Assembly (NCBI RefSeq): GCF_023923205.1
Contig: NZ_CP099490.1
Coordinates: 1,860,001-1,924,000 of the forward strand
DNA length: 64,000 nt
Direction of reading: 5' to 3'
Origin: Ornithinimicrobium cryptoxanthini
GTDB taxonomy: Bacteria > Actinomycetota > Actinomycetes > Actinomycetales > Dermatophilaceae
The translations under genes were made by a program, and so were the position numbers. The notes below the pieces were generated by a model. That model was given only the letters and a program-made list of their open reading frames with translations. It was not told the DNA's origin and ran no database searches. Shown one piece after another: positions 17,842 to 25,282 of this stretch (within the stretch, counting starts at the first letter, position 1; the number at the start of each line of letters is the position of its first letter).

Positions 17842-18376
17842 CGTCGTCCTCAGCCACTGCTCCCAGCGTCGCACCGGCCAGTGCCGATCCCACCGTCCCG
17901 GCCGCGAGGTCACCCACCGTGTCGTCATAACCCACGCCGATGGCGTCGTTGAGATACGTGTAGCCGAACCATTCGCCAACCTCCCAGATTACGCCGAGGA
18001 GCGCCCCGACGCCGGCGGTCACGATGATCGCGCCCAGCCGGGACATCAGCGGGGCGACGGCCCGGTAACGCACCATGACCAGCACGGCCACGAGGGCGAG
18101 CAACCCGTTGGCAACGGCATGGACGAGCAGGTCGAGCCCGGGCACTTTGACGTACCAGTCGAGGGTGGCGGCCCAGGCTCCCAGGATGAGGGTCGCTCCG
18201 GTGGCGGCCTGCACGACACCGGACAACCCGGCCACCCGGGGCACCGTCACGCCGAGCAGGACGAGGGCAAAGACCGCGACGACGACACCGTCCCACCAGA
18301 ACGCGGCCAGGAAGGAGACGATGGCGACGCCCGCGACGAGATCGGTCGCCACCCTGGCCCACCGAGGGCCGGGCAC
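17834..18376 (-). CDS. Polytopic membrane protein of the carotenoid operon (YjdF/DUF2238-like)
   Basis: About 180 residues with five hydrophobic helices, ending in a helix with 'WEVGEWFGYTYL' followed by 'GVGYDDTVGDLAAGTVGSALAG'. The Tyr-Asp-Asp-Thr-x-Gly-Asp stretch resembles the end of the DUF2238 (YjdF) family, but I am not certain of membership. GTG 18376 is used; a TTG at 18394, overlapping the crtEb stop, is an alternative. It is cotranscribed with lycopene elongase and the glycosyltransferase. A role in carotenoid modification or placement in the membrane is inference only. Confidence 0.65.
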   Translation of the reverse strand: MPGPRWARVATDLVAGVAIVSFLAAFWWDGVVVAVFALVLLGVTVPRVAGLSGVVQAATGATLILGAWAATLDWYVKVPGLDLLVHAVANGLLALVAVLVMVRYRAVAPLMSRLGAIIVTAGVGALLGVIWEVGEWFGYTYLNDAIGVGYDDTVGDLAAGTVGSALAGATLGAVAEDDDE

Positions 18377-18383
18377 CAGGAGC

Positions 18384-19292
18384 TCAGGAGGCAAGGCTGA
18401 TCCAGATGAACAGCTGGGTGACCAGGAAGCCAGTGACCAGGTTGAGCCAGATGAAGCGTCGCCACCCGGCGTTGGCCTGCTCGCAGTCCGCATCTGCCAG
18501 CCCGAGGTAGGGGGCGACGCTGGCGGCATACGGCAGGACCAGCAGGGCCGCGAGCCCTCCCGGCCACCCGGTGAGCAGCAGGATGACCCCCGCCGCCAGA
18601 TAGCCCACGAAGGCCGCTCGCACCGTGCGCGCGGCCCCCAGCCAGGTCGCGACGGAGGAGATGTCGGCGGCGCGGTCGGCCTGGATGTCCTGGACCGCAC
18701 CGAAGGCCTGGGACGCCATGCCCCAGACAAAGAATGCCGCCAGGGCAGCCAGGACTGGCGGCGAGAACGTGGCGTCCGCCAGGGCCAGGCCGAACACGGC
18801 CGGGCTGACGAAGTGGGTGCTGGACGTGGCCGAGTCCAGGACCGGCCGCTCCTTGAAGCGCAGGCCCGGTGCCGAGTAGGCGACCACCGCGAAGACGCTG
18901 ACGGCCAGGATGATGGTGGACCGCAGGTCGCCCCACAGCACCAGGACGACCACGAACGGCAGGTTGGTCACGGCTGCGGCCCACAGGGTCAGCCGGTGCC
19001 AGCGCCGCGACAGGATCACGCCCTCCAGCCCTCCCTTGCGGGGGTTGCGCAGGTCGGACTCGTAGTCGAAGACGTCGTTGACGCCATACATCAGCAGGTT
19101 GTAGGGAATCAGGAACCACAGGGTGCCGACCACCAGCGCGGGGGTGATCCCGCCACCTGACATGAGGTATGCCGCGGCGAACGGATAGGCGGTGTTGACC
19201 CAGCTCACCGGGCGGGAGGAGCCGACGAGCTGACGCACGGCCGCCACGGCCGGGGGACCGGACGTGGCGGAGGCCGAACTGGTGGCCGTCAT
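18384..19292 (-). CDS. crtEb: Lycopene elongase/hydratase-type UbiA prenyltransferase
   Basis: A UbiA-superfamily membrane prenyltransferase (302 residues) expected to add C5 units from DMAPP to both ends of lycopene, giving a C50 skeleton. The two Asp-rich motifs are 'NDVFDYESD' at about residues 77-85 and 'DIQADRAADI' further on. 'VSWVNTAYPFAAAYL' near the N-terminus is typical of CrtEb/LbtBC-type enzymes. ATG 19292 overlaps the crtYf stop (ATGA). With crtYe and crtYf this marks a cyclic C50 pathway such as decaprenoxanthin or sarcinaxanthin; the exact product cannot be told from sequence. Confidence 0.9.
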   Translation of the reverse strand: MTATSSASATSGPPAVAAVRQLVGSSRPVSWVNTAYPFAAAYLMSGGGITPALVVGTLWFLIPYNLLMYGVNDVFDYESDLRNPRKGGLEGVILSRRWHRLTLWAAAVTNLPFVVVLVLWGDLRSTIILAVSVFAVVAYSAPGLRFKERPVLDSATSSTHFVSPAVFGLALADATFSPPVLAALAAFFVWGMASQAFGAVQDIQADRAADISSVATWLGAARTVRAAFVGYLAAGVILLLTGWPGGLAALLVLPYAASVAPYLGLADADCEQANAGWRRFIWLNLVTGFLVTQLFIWISLAS

Positions 19293-19600
19293 GTGATCCC
19301 CTCTCTGTGGATCAGCAGCTCGCGCAGGGCCGGCAGCAGCAGTCCGGCTGCCACGGGCCAGGCGAGGTCCTCGACAGGAGCGTGCCACAGCCGCACCCCG
19401 AGGAGGGACTCCTCGTTGAAACGGAACAGGTCCGCCTGGATCATCAAGCTGTCGAACACGACGGTCAGGACGAGGAGGATGCCGATGGTGATGCCGGTGG
19501 CCAGCCACCACCGGGTGGTCAGGCGGCAACGGACCGAGGCGAGCACGGCCACCGCGCCACACGCGGCCACGAAGACCCCCGCGAGGGCTGCATAGCTCAT
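19289..19600 (-). CDS. crtYf: C50 carotenoid epsilon-cyclase subunit (CrtYf/CrtYd type)
   Basis: One of two small membrane subunits (103 residues, three helices) of the heterodimeric carotenoid cyclase. 'LTVVFDSLMIQADLFRFN' and 'GVRLWHAPVEDLAWP' are the family signature, the latter holding the conserved P-x-E motif. ATGA overlaps join it to crtYe and crtEb. The letter (f, d or h) follows the decaprenoxanthin cluster by convention; specificity is not determined. Confidence 0.88.
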   Translation of the reverse strand: MSYAALAGVFVAACGAVAVLASVRCRLTTRWWLATGITIGILLVLTVVFDSLMIQADLFRFNEESLLGVRLWHAPVEDLAWPVAAGLLLPALRELLIHREGIT

Positions 19601-19929
19601 CGTGCGCCCTCCCCGACCCGTGCGAGGCACAGCTCGACCAGCCCGCGGAGCACCAGCGTGACGTAGCACAGGAAGGTGATGAAGAGCAGCTCCTCGACCG
19701 GCAGCTCGGGCGCGAGCATGAGGCCGGTCATCGCCGCACTGTCCCCGCGGTGATAGAAGCCGAGGGAGATCGCGGCGACGTCCCACAGCAGGAACACGAC
19801 GATGCCGGTGGCCAGGACGAGCAGGGAGCGGCGGCGGTCCCGCCACAGGACCAGGTTGAAGCGCCTGTCCAGCAGAGCCATGCACGCCGTCGCCGCCAGG
19901 AGCACGCCGGCGTAGGCCAGCCCGCTCAC
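19597..19929 (-). CDS. crtYe: C50 carotenoid epsilon-cyclase subunit (CrtYe/CrtYc type)
   Basis: Second half of the heterodimeric cyclase: 110 residues, three helices, with 'LLWDVAAISLGFYHRGD' and 'LMLAPELPVEELLFITFLCY', the latter carrying the P-x-E-E motif of this family. GTG 19929 overlaps the crtI stop (GTGA) and the downstream crtYf starts in its stop (ATGA). A heterodimeric cyclase beside a lycopene elongase is the actinobacterial C50 arrangement known from Corynebacterium and Micrococcus. Confidence 0.88.
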   Translation of the reverse strand: MSGLAYAGVLLAATACMALLDRRFNLVLWRDRRRSLLVLATGIVVFLLWDVAAISLGFYHRGDSAAMTGLMLAPELPVEELLFITFLCYVTLVLRGLVELCLARVGEGAR

Positions 19930-21572
19930 GGTGCCTCGCTCAGGGGTCCGGTCCTGGTCGGCACGGGTGAGGGACCAGTCGACGTGTCGCCGCGCAGGTG
20001 CTTGAGCACCAGCTCGGCGCTGATCAGGCACATGGGGAGGCCGATCCCGGGGATCGTGCTCGCGCCGGCATAGAGCAGGCCGTCCACGTGGCGCGACCGG
20101 TTGCGGGAGCGGAACATCGCGCTCTGCCTCAGCGTGTGACTCGGTCCGAGCATGCCGCCCTGCCATGCCGACAGGTCCGCGGCAAAGTCGCCCGGCCCGA
20201 TGGTGTGGCGCACCACGATCCGCTCGGCCAGGTCCGGGATGCCCGCCCACTCGGCCACCTGGGTGATGGCCGCGTCAGCGACCCGCTCGATGACCGGGTC
20301 TCCTGCTCCGTGTGCACCACCGCGGCCCAGCGTCGGGTCGGCTGGGACCGGGACGAGCACGAAGAGGTTCTCATGGCCCTTGGGGGCGACGCCGGAGTCC
20401 GTGGCCGACGGCTTGCAGACGTAGACCGACGCCGGGGTCGGCACGCGCCCACCGAAGATCGCGTCGAAGTTTGCGTGCCAGTCGTGGGTGAAGAACAGGG
20501 AGTGGTGGGGCAGCTGCGGGAGCTCACCCTGCACACCGAGGAGCACCAGCACGGCTCCCGGCCCGGAGACCTGTGTGTCCCAGTATTTCTGGGGATAGGT
20601 GCGCAGCTCGTGGGGGAGCAGCTGTGTCTCGAGATGGTGCAGGTCACCCGCTCCGACCACGACATCGGCGTGGTGCTCGTGATCGAGACCGTCCGCGCCC
20701 CTCCAGCGCACGCCGGTCACCCGGGCACGGGGGCGCTGGAGCCGCGGAACGGGCAGGGCGCCGCGTCTTAGGCCGGTGGCCTGAGTGGTCACCGCGGTGA
20801 CGGTCGCACCGGTGTGGATGCGCACGCCGCGCTCCGTGGCGAGTGCGGCGATGACCTCGATGAGACGGGCGAAGCCACCCTGGGGATACATCACGCCCCC
20901 CGTCAGGTCCAGGGCACTCATCAGGTGATAGAGACTCGGCGCGCGGTCGGGGGAGGAGCCCAGGAACACCGCTGGGTAGCCGAGGACCTGGCGCAGCCGC
21001 ACGTCGCTGAAGCGTGCCGCCACAAAGCTCTCCAACGAGCGGGCGAGCTGGGGCAGCAGACGTGGCAACCGCCGGGCGACGTCGGGGGAGGCCTGGGCCA
21101 GTGCAGAGGTGAAGTTGGTGTAGAGGAAGTGGCGCAGTGCGATGGCATAGGCCTCCCGCGAGGAGTCGAGGTAGGCCGCCAGGGCACTGCCCGCCCCCGA
21201 CTCGATCTGCTCGAAGGCCGCCAGGTTGGCCGCGGTGTCCGCCATGACGTCCAGGTGCGGCGGTGGCTCGGTCCCAGACTCGCCCTCGAAGAAGACCCGG
21301 TAGGCAGGGTCGAGCACCTGCAGGTCGAGCTGCTCCTCCATCGAGGATCCCAGGAGCTGGAAGAAGTGGTCGAACACCTCGGGCATCAGCAGCCACGACG
21401 GCCCGGTGTCGAAGCGGAATCCGTCGACCGTTCGCGAACCTGCCCGGCCGCCGACCTCCGGCTGCTGCTCGAACAGGTCGACGTCGTGCCCGTCGGCAGC
21501 CAGGAGTGCAGCAGAGGCCAGGCCGGCGATCCCGCCGCCGATCACCGCGATCCTGGTGGGAGCCGGAGTCAC
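19926..21572 (-). CDS. crtI: Phytoene desaturase CrtI
   Basis: FAD-dependent desaturase (548 residues) that converts phytoene to lycopene. The N-terminal dinucleotide site is 'IAVIGGGIAGLASAALLA' at about residues 8-25, followed by 'EQQPEVGGRAGS' and 'FDTGPSWLLMPEVF', all typical of CrtI. The C-terminus has 'GLLYAGASTIPGIGLPMCLIS', the bacterial phytoene dehydrogenase signature. GTG 21572 overlaps the crtB stop. Length is normal for the family. Confidence 0.95.
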   Translation of the reverse strand: MTPAPTRIAVIGGGIAGLASAALLAADGHDVDLFEQQPEVGGRAGSRTVDGFRFDTGPSWLLMPEVFDHFFQLLGSSMEEQLDLQVLDPAYRVFFEGESGTEPPPHLDVMADTAANLAAFEQIESGAGSALAAYLDSSREAYAIALRHFLYTNFTSALAQASPDVARRLPRLLPQLARSLESFVAARFSDVRLRQVLGYPAVFLGSSPDRAPSLYHLMSALDLTGGVMYPQGGFARLIEVIAALATERGVRIHTGATVTAVTTQATGLRRGALPVPRLQRPRARVTGVRWRGADGLDHEHHADVVVGAGDLHHLETQLLPHELRTYPQKYWDTQVSGPGAVLVLLGVQGELPQLPHHSLFFTHDWHANFDAIFGGRVPTPASVYVCKPSATDSGVAPKGHENLFVLVPVPADPTLGRGGAHGAGDPVIERVADAAITQVAEWAGIPDLAERIVVRHTIGPGDFAADLSAWQGGMLGPSHTLRQSAMFRSRNRSRHVDGLLYAGASTIPGIGLPMCLISAELVLKHLRGDTSTGPSPVPTRTGPLSEAP

Positions 21573-22441
21573 CGAGCCACCAGTGCGCTACGCGCCACGA
21601 TCTGTGCCTTGACCAGGTCTGGCACGCGCACCCGCTCACGGGAGATCTGCGCGGCCGGTGTCGCACGCAACCGGGCCGACAGGGCGGCAAAGAGCGCGTG
21701 CGCTGCGTGGACGGCACGCCGGCTGCTGGGCGGCAGCCGGGAGATGGCGAGGGCCGCTGTGCGGAGGTCGGCGTCGATGTCGTCCAGGAGCAGGTCACGC
21801 TCACGGTCGGTGAAGGTGCCCAGGTCGATCCCGGGAAAGTAGGTCCGGCCGAGCAGGTCCTGGTCCGCCCGGAGGTCGCGCAGGAAGTTGACCTTCTGGA
21901 ACGCGGCACCCAGACGTCGTGCCCCGGGCGCCAGGTCGTGATAGGCCTCGTGGTCCCCGCCAACAAACACCCGCAGACACATCAGACCCACCACCTCGGC
22001 GGAGCCGTAGACATAGCCGGACAGACTCTGCTGGTCGTGGACCGTCACGGACAGGTCGGCGCGCATCGAGTCGAAGAACGGGTCAATGAGGTCAGCGCCG
22101 ATGTGGTGCTCGGCTGCGGTCAGCGCGAAGGCATGCACGACCAGGTTGGCGCTCCCGCCTGCCTCGATGGCCCGGTGGGTCTCGTCCTGCAGCCCGTCCA
22201 GCAGCCGGGACCGCTGGTCTGCGTCCCAGGGCTGCTGGTCGTCGTCCACGAGCTCGTCCGCGACGCGGACCAGGGCATAGATGCACCGCACGTGGGTGCG
22301 GACGGGTTCGTGGAGCAGCCGGGTCGCCCACCCGAAGGATGTGGAGTAGTGCTCGATCACGGCAGCGGCGCTAGCCCGCGCGGCGTTGTCGTATGACGTC
22401 AAGGGGGGATGTGGCCTTCGCCGGGGGGGCAGGGGCATCAT
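21569..22441 (-). CDS. crtB: Phytoene synthase CrtB
   Basis: Condenses two GGPP to phytoene. The 290-residue protein has 'SFGWATRLL' and the first Asp-rich motif as 'RVADELVDD'. The second conserved region reads 'AFQKVNFLRDLRADQDLLGR', the squalene/phytoene synthase signature. Start ATG 22441 overlaps the crtE stop (ATGA); a second ATG follows directly. The first ~15 residues are basic and Pro-rich. Confidence 0.94.
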   Translation of the reverse strand: MMPLPPRRRPHPPLTSYDNAARASAAAVIEHYSTSFGWATRLLHEPVRTHVRCIYALVRVADELVDDDQQPWDADQRSRLLDGLQDETHRAIEAGGSANLVVHAFALTAAEHHIGADLIDPFFDSMRADLSVTVHDQQSLSGYVYGSAEVVGLMCLRVFVGGDHEAYHDLAPGARRLGAAFQKVNFLRDLRADQDLLGRTYFPGIDLGTFTDRERDLLLDDIDADLRTAALAISRLPPSSRRAVHAAHALFAALSARLRATPAAQISRERVRVPDLVKAQIVARSALVAR

Positions 22442-23601
22442 GCGGCTCCTCGCGCGCTTTCGTGGGCGGATGCCACGGTCTCGTCGGAGGGCCTGAGCGT
22501 AGCGGACCGGACCAGCAGCAGCTCGGTCATCGCGGCCATGGTGGCTGCCGCCCGGTCGGGCAGGGCGGCAGAGGACGCAAGGGCGGCATCACGCAGCGCC
22601 CCCACGTGGGTCTCCACCGCGTCCCGGGCGCCACTGACCACCAGCAGGTCGCGGGCCCGCTGGGCACCCTGGGGCGACAGGTCGGGGTCTCCGACGAGGG
22701 TCTCGAGCTGCTCCCACAACGGGGTTGAGCGGGCCGCGACGATGAGGGCGGTGCACTTGCCCTCCCGCAGGTCGCAGAGCGGGTCCTTGCCGGTCTCCTC
22801 GACCGGGGCGAAGACACCGTCCAGGTCGTCGCGCAGCTGGAAGGCGATGCCCAGGGCCCTGCCGGCCTGCGTGAGGGCGTGCACCACCTCGTCATCGGCG
22901 CCGGCGAGGATCGCGGCCGCCTGCATCGGCAGCTGGAAGGAGTAGGCGGCGGTCTTCCACTCGGCGATGTCGAGCGCCTCGACCATCGACGCGTCTGCGC
23001 TCAGGCTCACCCGCACGTCCGCCAGCTCCCCGGCGGCGCTGCGGTGGAGGACCTCCTCCAGCAGGTCGAGGAGACGGGCCACCACCGTGGGACGAGCGCC
23101 GCACAGGGCGATCTCACGGACAGCCCCGGCAAGCGCCAGATCACCGGCCAGGATGCCGGCCGCCTCCCCATAGTGCCGGGCCGGGCCCGCAGCCGCACCG
23201 GACGCGGTCGCGCGGTCTGTGAACGTCCCGGTGATGTTGGGTCTCCCGCGCCGGACGCCGTCCCCGTCGATGACGTCGTCGTGGATCACAAACGCCGTGT
23301 GCAACAGCTCGACCGCGTCACCGACGCGGGCCGCGACCTCGTGGTCCGTCCCGCCGAGCGCGGCATACAGGCCGGTGAGCAGAGCCGGACGGAACCTCTT
23401 GCCGCCCTCGGTCTGCTGCTGCAGCGTCTGCCAGAGCACCCGGTCGTGCTCGTCCACGACCTGTGCGTGACCGGTCGCGAAGAAGCGCTGATGGGCCGAG
23501 GCGGAGCGGGGCGCAGGATCGGGGGCGACGGCGGTCTCGGGCGCTGAGACCGCCGGGGGAGTGGTGACTCGCCGCGTCGTGACGGCAGTTGGTCTGGTCA
23601 T
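22438..23601 (-). CDS. crtE: Geranylgeranyl diphosphate synthase CrtE
   Basis: Polyprenyl synthase (387 residues) making GGPP from IPP and DMAPP. The first Asp-rich motif is 'IHDDVIDGD', preceded by 'GKRFRPALL'; the second is 'FQLRDDLDGVF'. The variable N-terminal ~35 residues are Pro/Ala-rich. It is the first gene of a nine-gene operon that runs to idi with overlaps or near-overlaps throughout. Upstream lie three contiguous 11-bp direct repeats (23666-23698) that look like CarH/LitR operators, so light control is predicted. Confidence 0.93.
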   Translation of the reverse strand: MTRPTAVTTRRVTTPPAVSAPETAVAPDPAPRSASAHQRFFATGHAQVVDEHDRVLWQTLQQQTEGGKRFRPALLTGLYAALGGTDHEVAARVGDAVELLHTAFVIHDDVIDGDGVRRGRPNITGTFTDRATASGAAAGPARHYGEAAGILAGDLALAGAVREIALCGARPTVVARLLDLLEEVLHRSAAGELADVRVSLSADASMVEALDIAEWKTAAYSFQLPMQAAAILAGADDEVVHALTQAGRALGIAFQLRDDLDGVFAPVEETGKDPLCDLREGKCTALIVAARSTPLWEQLETLVGDPDLSPQGAQRARDLLVVSGARDAVETHVGALRDAALASSAALPDRAAATMAAMTELLLVRSATLRPSDETVASAHESARGAA

Positions 23602-23665
23602 GGTGGCTCATCTCGTGCGTCGGGGACCGGAAGTCCGGTGTGTCGCCTAGAGCAAGCATGCACCA

Positions 23666-23698
23666 TAGACAAACATATGACAAACACTAGACACACTC
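23666..23698. promoter_or_regulatory. Three contiguous 11-bp direct repeats upstream of crtE (predicted CarH/LitR operator)
   Basis: Units TAGACAAACAT, ATGACAAACAC and TAGACACACTC lie end to end with exactly 11-bp spacing. On the crtE strand the same DNA gives TTGTCA and TTGTCT hexamers that could serve as -35 boxes, so binding would block the promoter. The two units beginning with T fit the nTnnACAn half-site I recall for CarH; the middle one begins with A. Similar repeats precede the regulator and the photolyase. Confidence 0.75.
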
Positions 23699-23727
23699 GG
23701 CGCGTCGATCCTGAGGACGCCCGCGCG

Positions 23728-24678
23728 TCAGCGCGCGGGGCGGACCTTGACCGCCACTTCGCGCGCCGCTTGCACCACGGAGTGAGGCAGCAGGATGCCC
23801 TCGACGGCCTCGGCCTTCGCAGCGCCACCGCCGACGAAGACCAGCAGTCCTGGATACAGCTCGCGCAGCCGCCGGACCACCGTGACCGCCGGCGCGGCGT
23901 CTCGGGGCGTCGGCGCGGACAGGACGACGCCTGCAGGAGCGAGGCGTCCGACGGCGTGGACCCAGCTGTCGACCGGGAGGTCGCTGCCCAGCCAGCGCAC
24001 GTCGGCTCCCAGCCTGCGCAGGCAGGTGGCGAAGGAGAGGGACCCCAGCGCGTGCAGAGAGCCTGGTGGGAGGCCGACCAGCACCACGGGCCCCTCGAGC
24101 GCGGTGCCGGCGGCCTCGAAGGCCTGGCTCAACCGAGCCTGCACGGCCCCGCTGACGAAGTGCTCGCCGGCCACGTCGATCCGGCCGTCGACCCAGGCCT
24201 CACCCAGCTCGGTGAGGGCTGGGAGCAGCCAGTGCTCCACCACGGACTCGAACGAGCCGGCCGCAAAGGCGCGGTCCAGGAGCCGGTCCAGCTCACCGCC
24301 GTCCAGGGACCGGGCGGGGGAGACCAGTGCCTCGAGTGCGGGCGAGGCGCTGTCCGGGGGCAGGGCCGGCAGCGTGACCCCCGGTGCGTCGCGACCGCCA
24401 GCAGTGCTGGCCCCCACCGCGGCGTTGGCGTCGGTGCCCGTGACGACCTCCGGGCGGGCGTGGGAGGCCCGGACCTGCTCCGCGGCGAGTGAGGCGGGCG
24501 CGCCGGTCTCGACGAGCTGGACCATCATCCGGAGCCGGGCGAGGTCGGCGTCGTCATAAAGGCGATAGCCCGACTCGCTGCGCGTCGGGGACACCACGCC
24601 ATAGCGCCGCTCCCAGGCTCGCAACCGGTCGGGGCCGATCCCGGTTAGGGCACTGACCTGCTTGACCGTGTAGGGCAC
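23728..24678 (-). CDS. MerR-type B12-dependent photoreceptor regulator (CarH/LitR family)
   Basis: A 316-residue regulator: MerR helix-turn-helix at about residues 1-70 ('YTVKQVSALTGIGPDRLRAWERRYG'-type start), a linker, a four-helix B12-binding cap and a Rossmann B12 domain. The cap has W-x9-EH ('AWVDGRIDVAGEH'), the light-sensing signature of CarH. The lower-ligand loop reads 'SLHALG', keeping His and Gly of the D/E-x-H-x-x-G motif but with Ser first. CarH/LitR proteins repress carotenoid genes in the dark and release DNA when light breaks the Co-C bond of adenosylcobalamin. GTG 24678 is chosen for its AGGAGGTGA site; ATG 24699 would overlap that site. Gene order regulator-crtE supports control of the crt operon. 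Confidence 0.88.
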   Translation of the reverse strand: MPYTVKQVSALTGIGPDRLRAWERRYGVVSPTRSESGYRLYDDADLARLRMMVQLVETGAPASLAAEQVRASHARPEVVTGTDANAAVGASTAGGRDAPGVTLPALPPDSASPALEALVSPARSLDGGELDRLLDRAFAAGSFESVVEHWLLPALTELGEAWVDGRIDVAGEHFVSGAVQARLSQAFEAAGTALEGPVVLVGLPPGSLHALGSLSFATCLRRLGADVRWLGSDLPVDSWVHAVGRLAPAGVVLSAPTPRDAAPAVTVVRRLRELYPGLLVFVGGGAAKAEAVEGILLPHSVVQAAREVAVKVRPAR

Positions 24679-24713
24679 GGGCCTCACCTCCTGAGGCATA
24701 GCCTATCCGGTCT

Positions 24714-24735
24714 TTGGACAAACCTTGGACCGCGG
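24714..24735. promoter_or_regulatory. Two 11-bp direct repeats upstream of the MerR/B12 regulator (predicted autoregulatory operator)
   Basis: TTGGACAAACC is followed directly by TTGGACCGCGG, so TTGGAC recurs with an 11-bp period. The site starts 35 bases upstream of the regulator's GTG and fits the consensus seen before crtE and the photolyase, with a weaker second unit. Confidence 0.6.
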
Positions 24736-24759
24736 CGCAGACGGCGCGTCCGAGAGGAC

Positions 24760-25212
24760 TCAGAGATCCTGCGGGCCAGCCTCGTGTCCGGAGCGGCCGT
24801 GGGTGCGCCGCCGCTGCTTCATCTCGGCCTCGTAGACGTGCCGCCGACCCTGGGTCATCGCGTCACGGACCGCACGGTCCAGCTCCCGAGCGGCCGTCCA
24901 GTAGCCGTCGTCGAAGTCCTCGACCAGCTGGAAGCTCCAGCGCCCGGCAACCACGTTGAGGCCGATCAGCTCTTCGCGCAGGCGCCCCGCCAGGTCTTCG
25001 TGACCGCTGGCGACCAGCTGGTCAGCGCCCTCACCGAAGCCCAGGTCGGCCGCGCCGATGAGCTGATGGAAGGAGTAGAGGTGTCCGCGGGCCCGCTCGA
25101 TCTTCTCCAGCGCCTCGCTCACCGTGCCCGCTGCCTCGATCTCTGCGTCGGTCGCCGTGGCGGGTCGGGAGTGCTCCGGGTCCAGGTCGAGACCGGTGTC
25201 GTCGGTGTCCAT
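24760..25212 (-). CDS. Small soluble protein of unknown function
   Basis: I do not recognise a family. The 150-residue protein has an acidic N-terminus and a helical middle with 'ALEKIERARGHLYSFHQL' and 'HEDLAGRLREELIGLNV'. A Trp-containing segment follows ('GRWSFQLVEDFDDGYW'), and the tail is basic and Arg/His-rich. No signal peptide or membrane helix is present. ATG 25212 has TACGTT seven bases upstream, the leaderless pattern. It lies between the light regulator and the photolyase on the same strand, which may be chance. Confidence 0.6.
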   Translation of the reverse strand: MDTDDTGLDLDPEHSRPATATDAEIEAAGTVSEALEKIERARGHLYSFHQLIGAADLGFGEGADQLVASGHEDLAGRLREELIGLNVVAGRWSFQLVEDFDDGYWTAARELDRAVRDAMTQGRRHVYEAEMKQRRRTHGRSGHEAGPQDL

Positions 25213-25282
25213 GCGTTCCAACGTAGACCGACTCAACCCGGCCTGCCGGTCCGCAAGGACGGGGTCTGGCGCCCACGCGCGC

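Noticed and set aside
24679..24699. ATG 24699 as start of the MerR/B12 regulator
   Set aside because: It would place the strong AGGAGGTGA ribosome site inside the coding sequence; GTG 24678 fits both that site and the MerR N-terminus.
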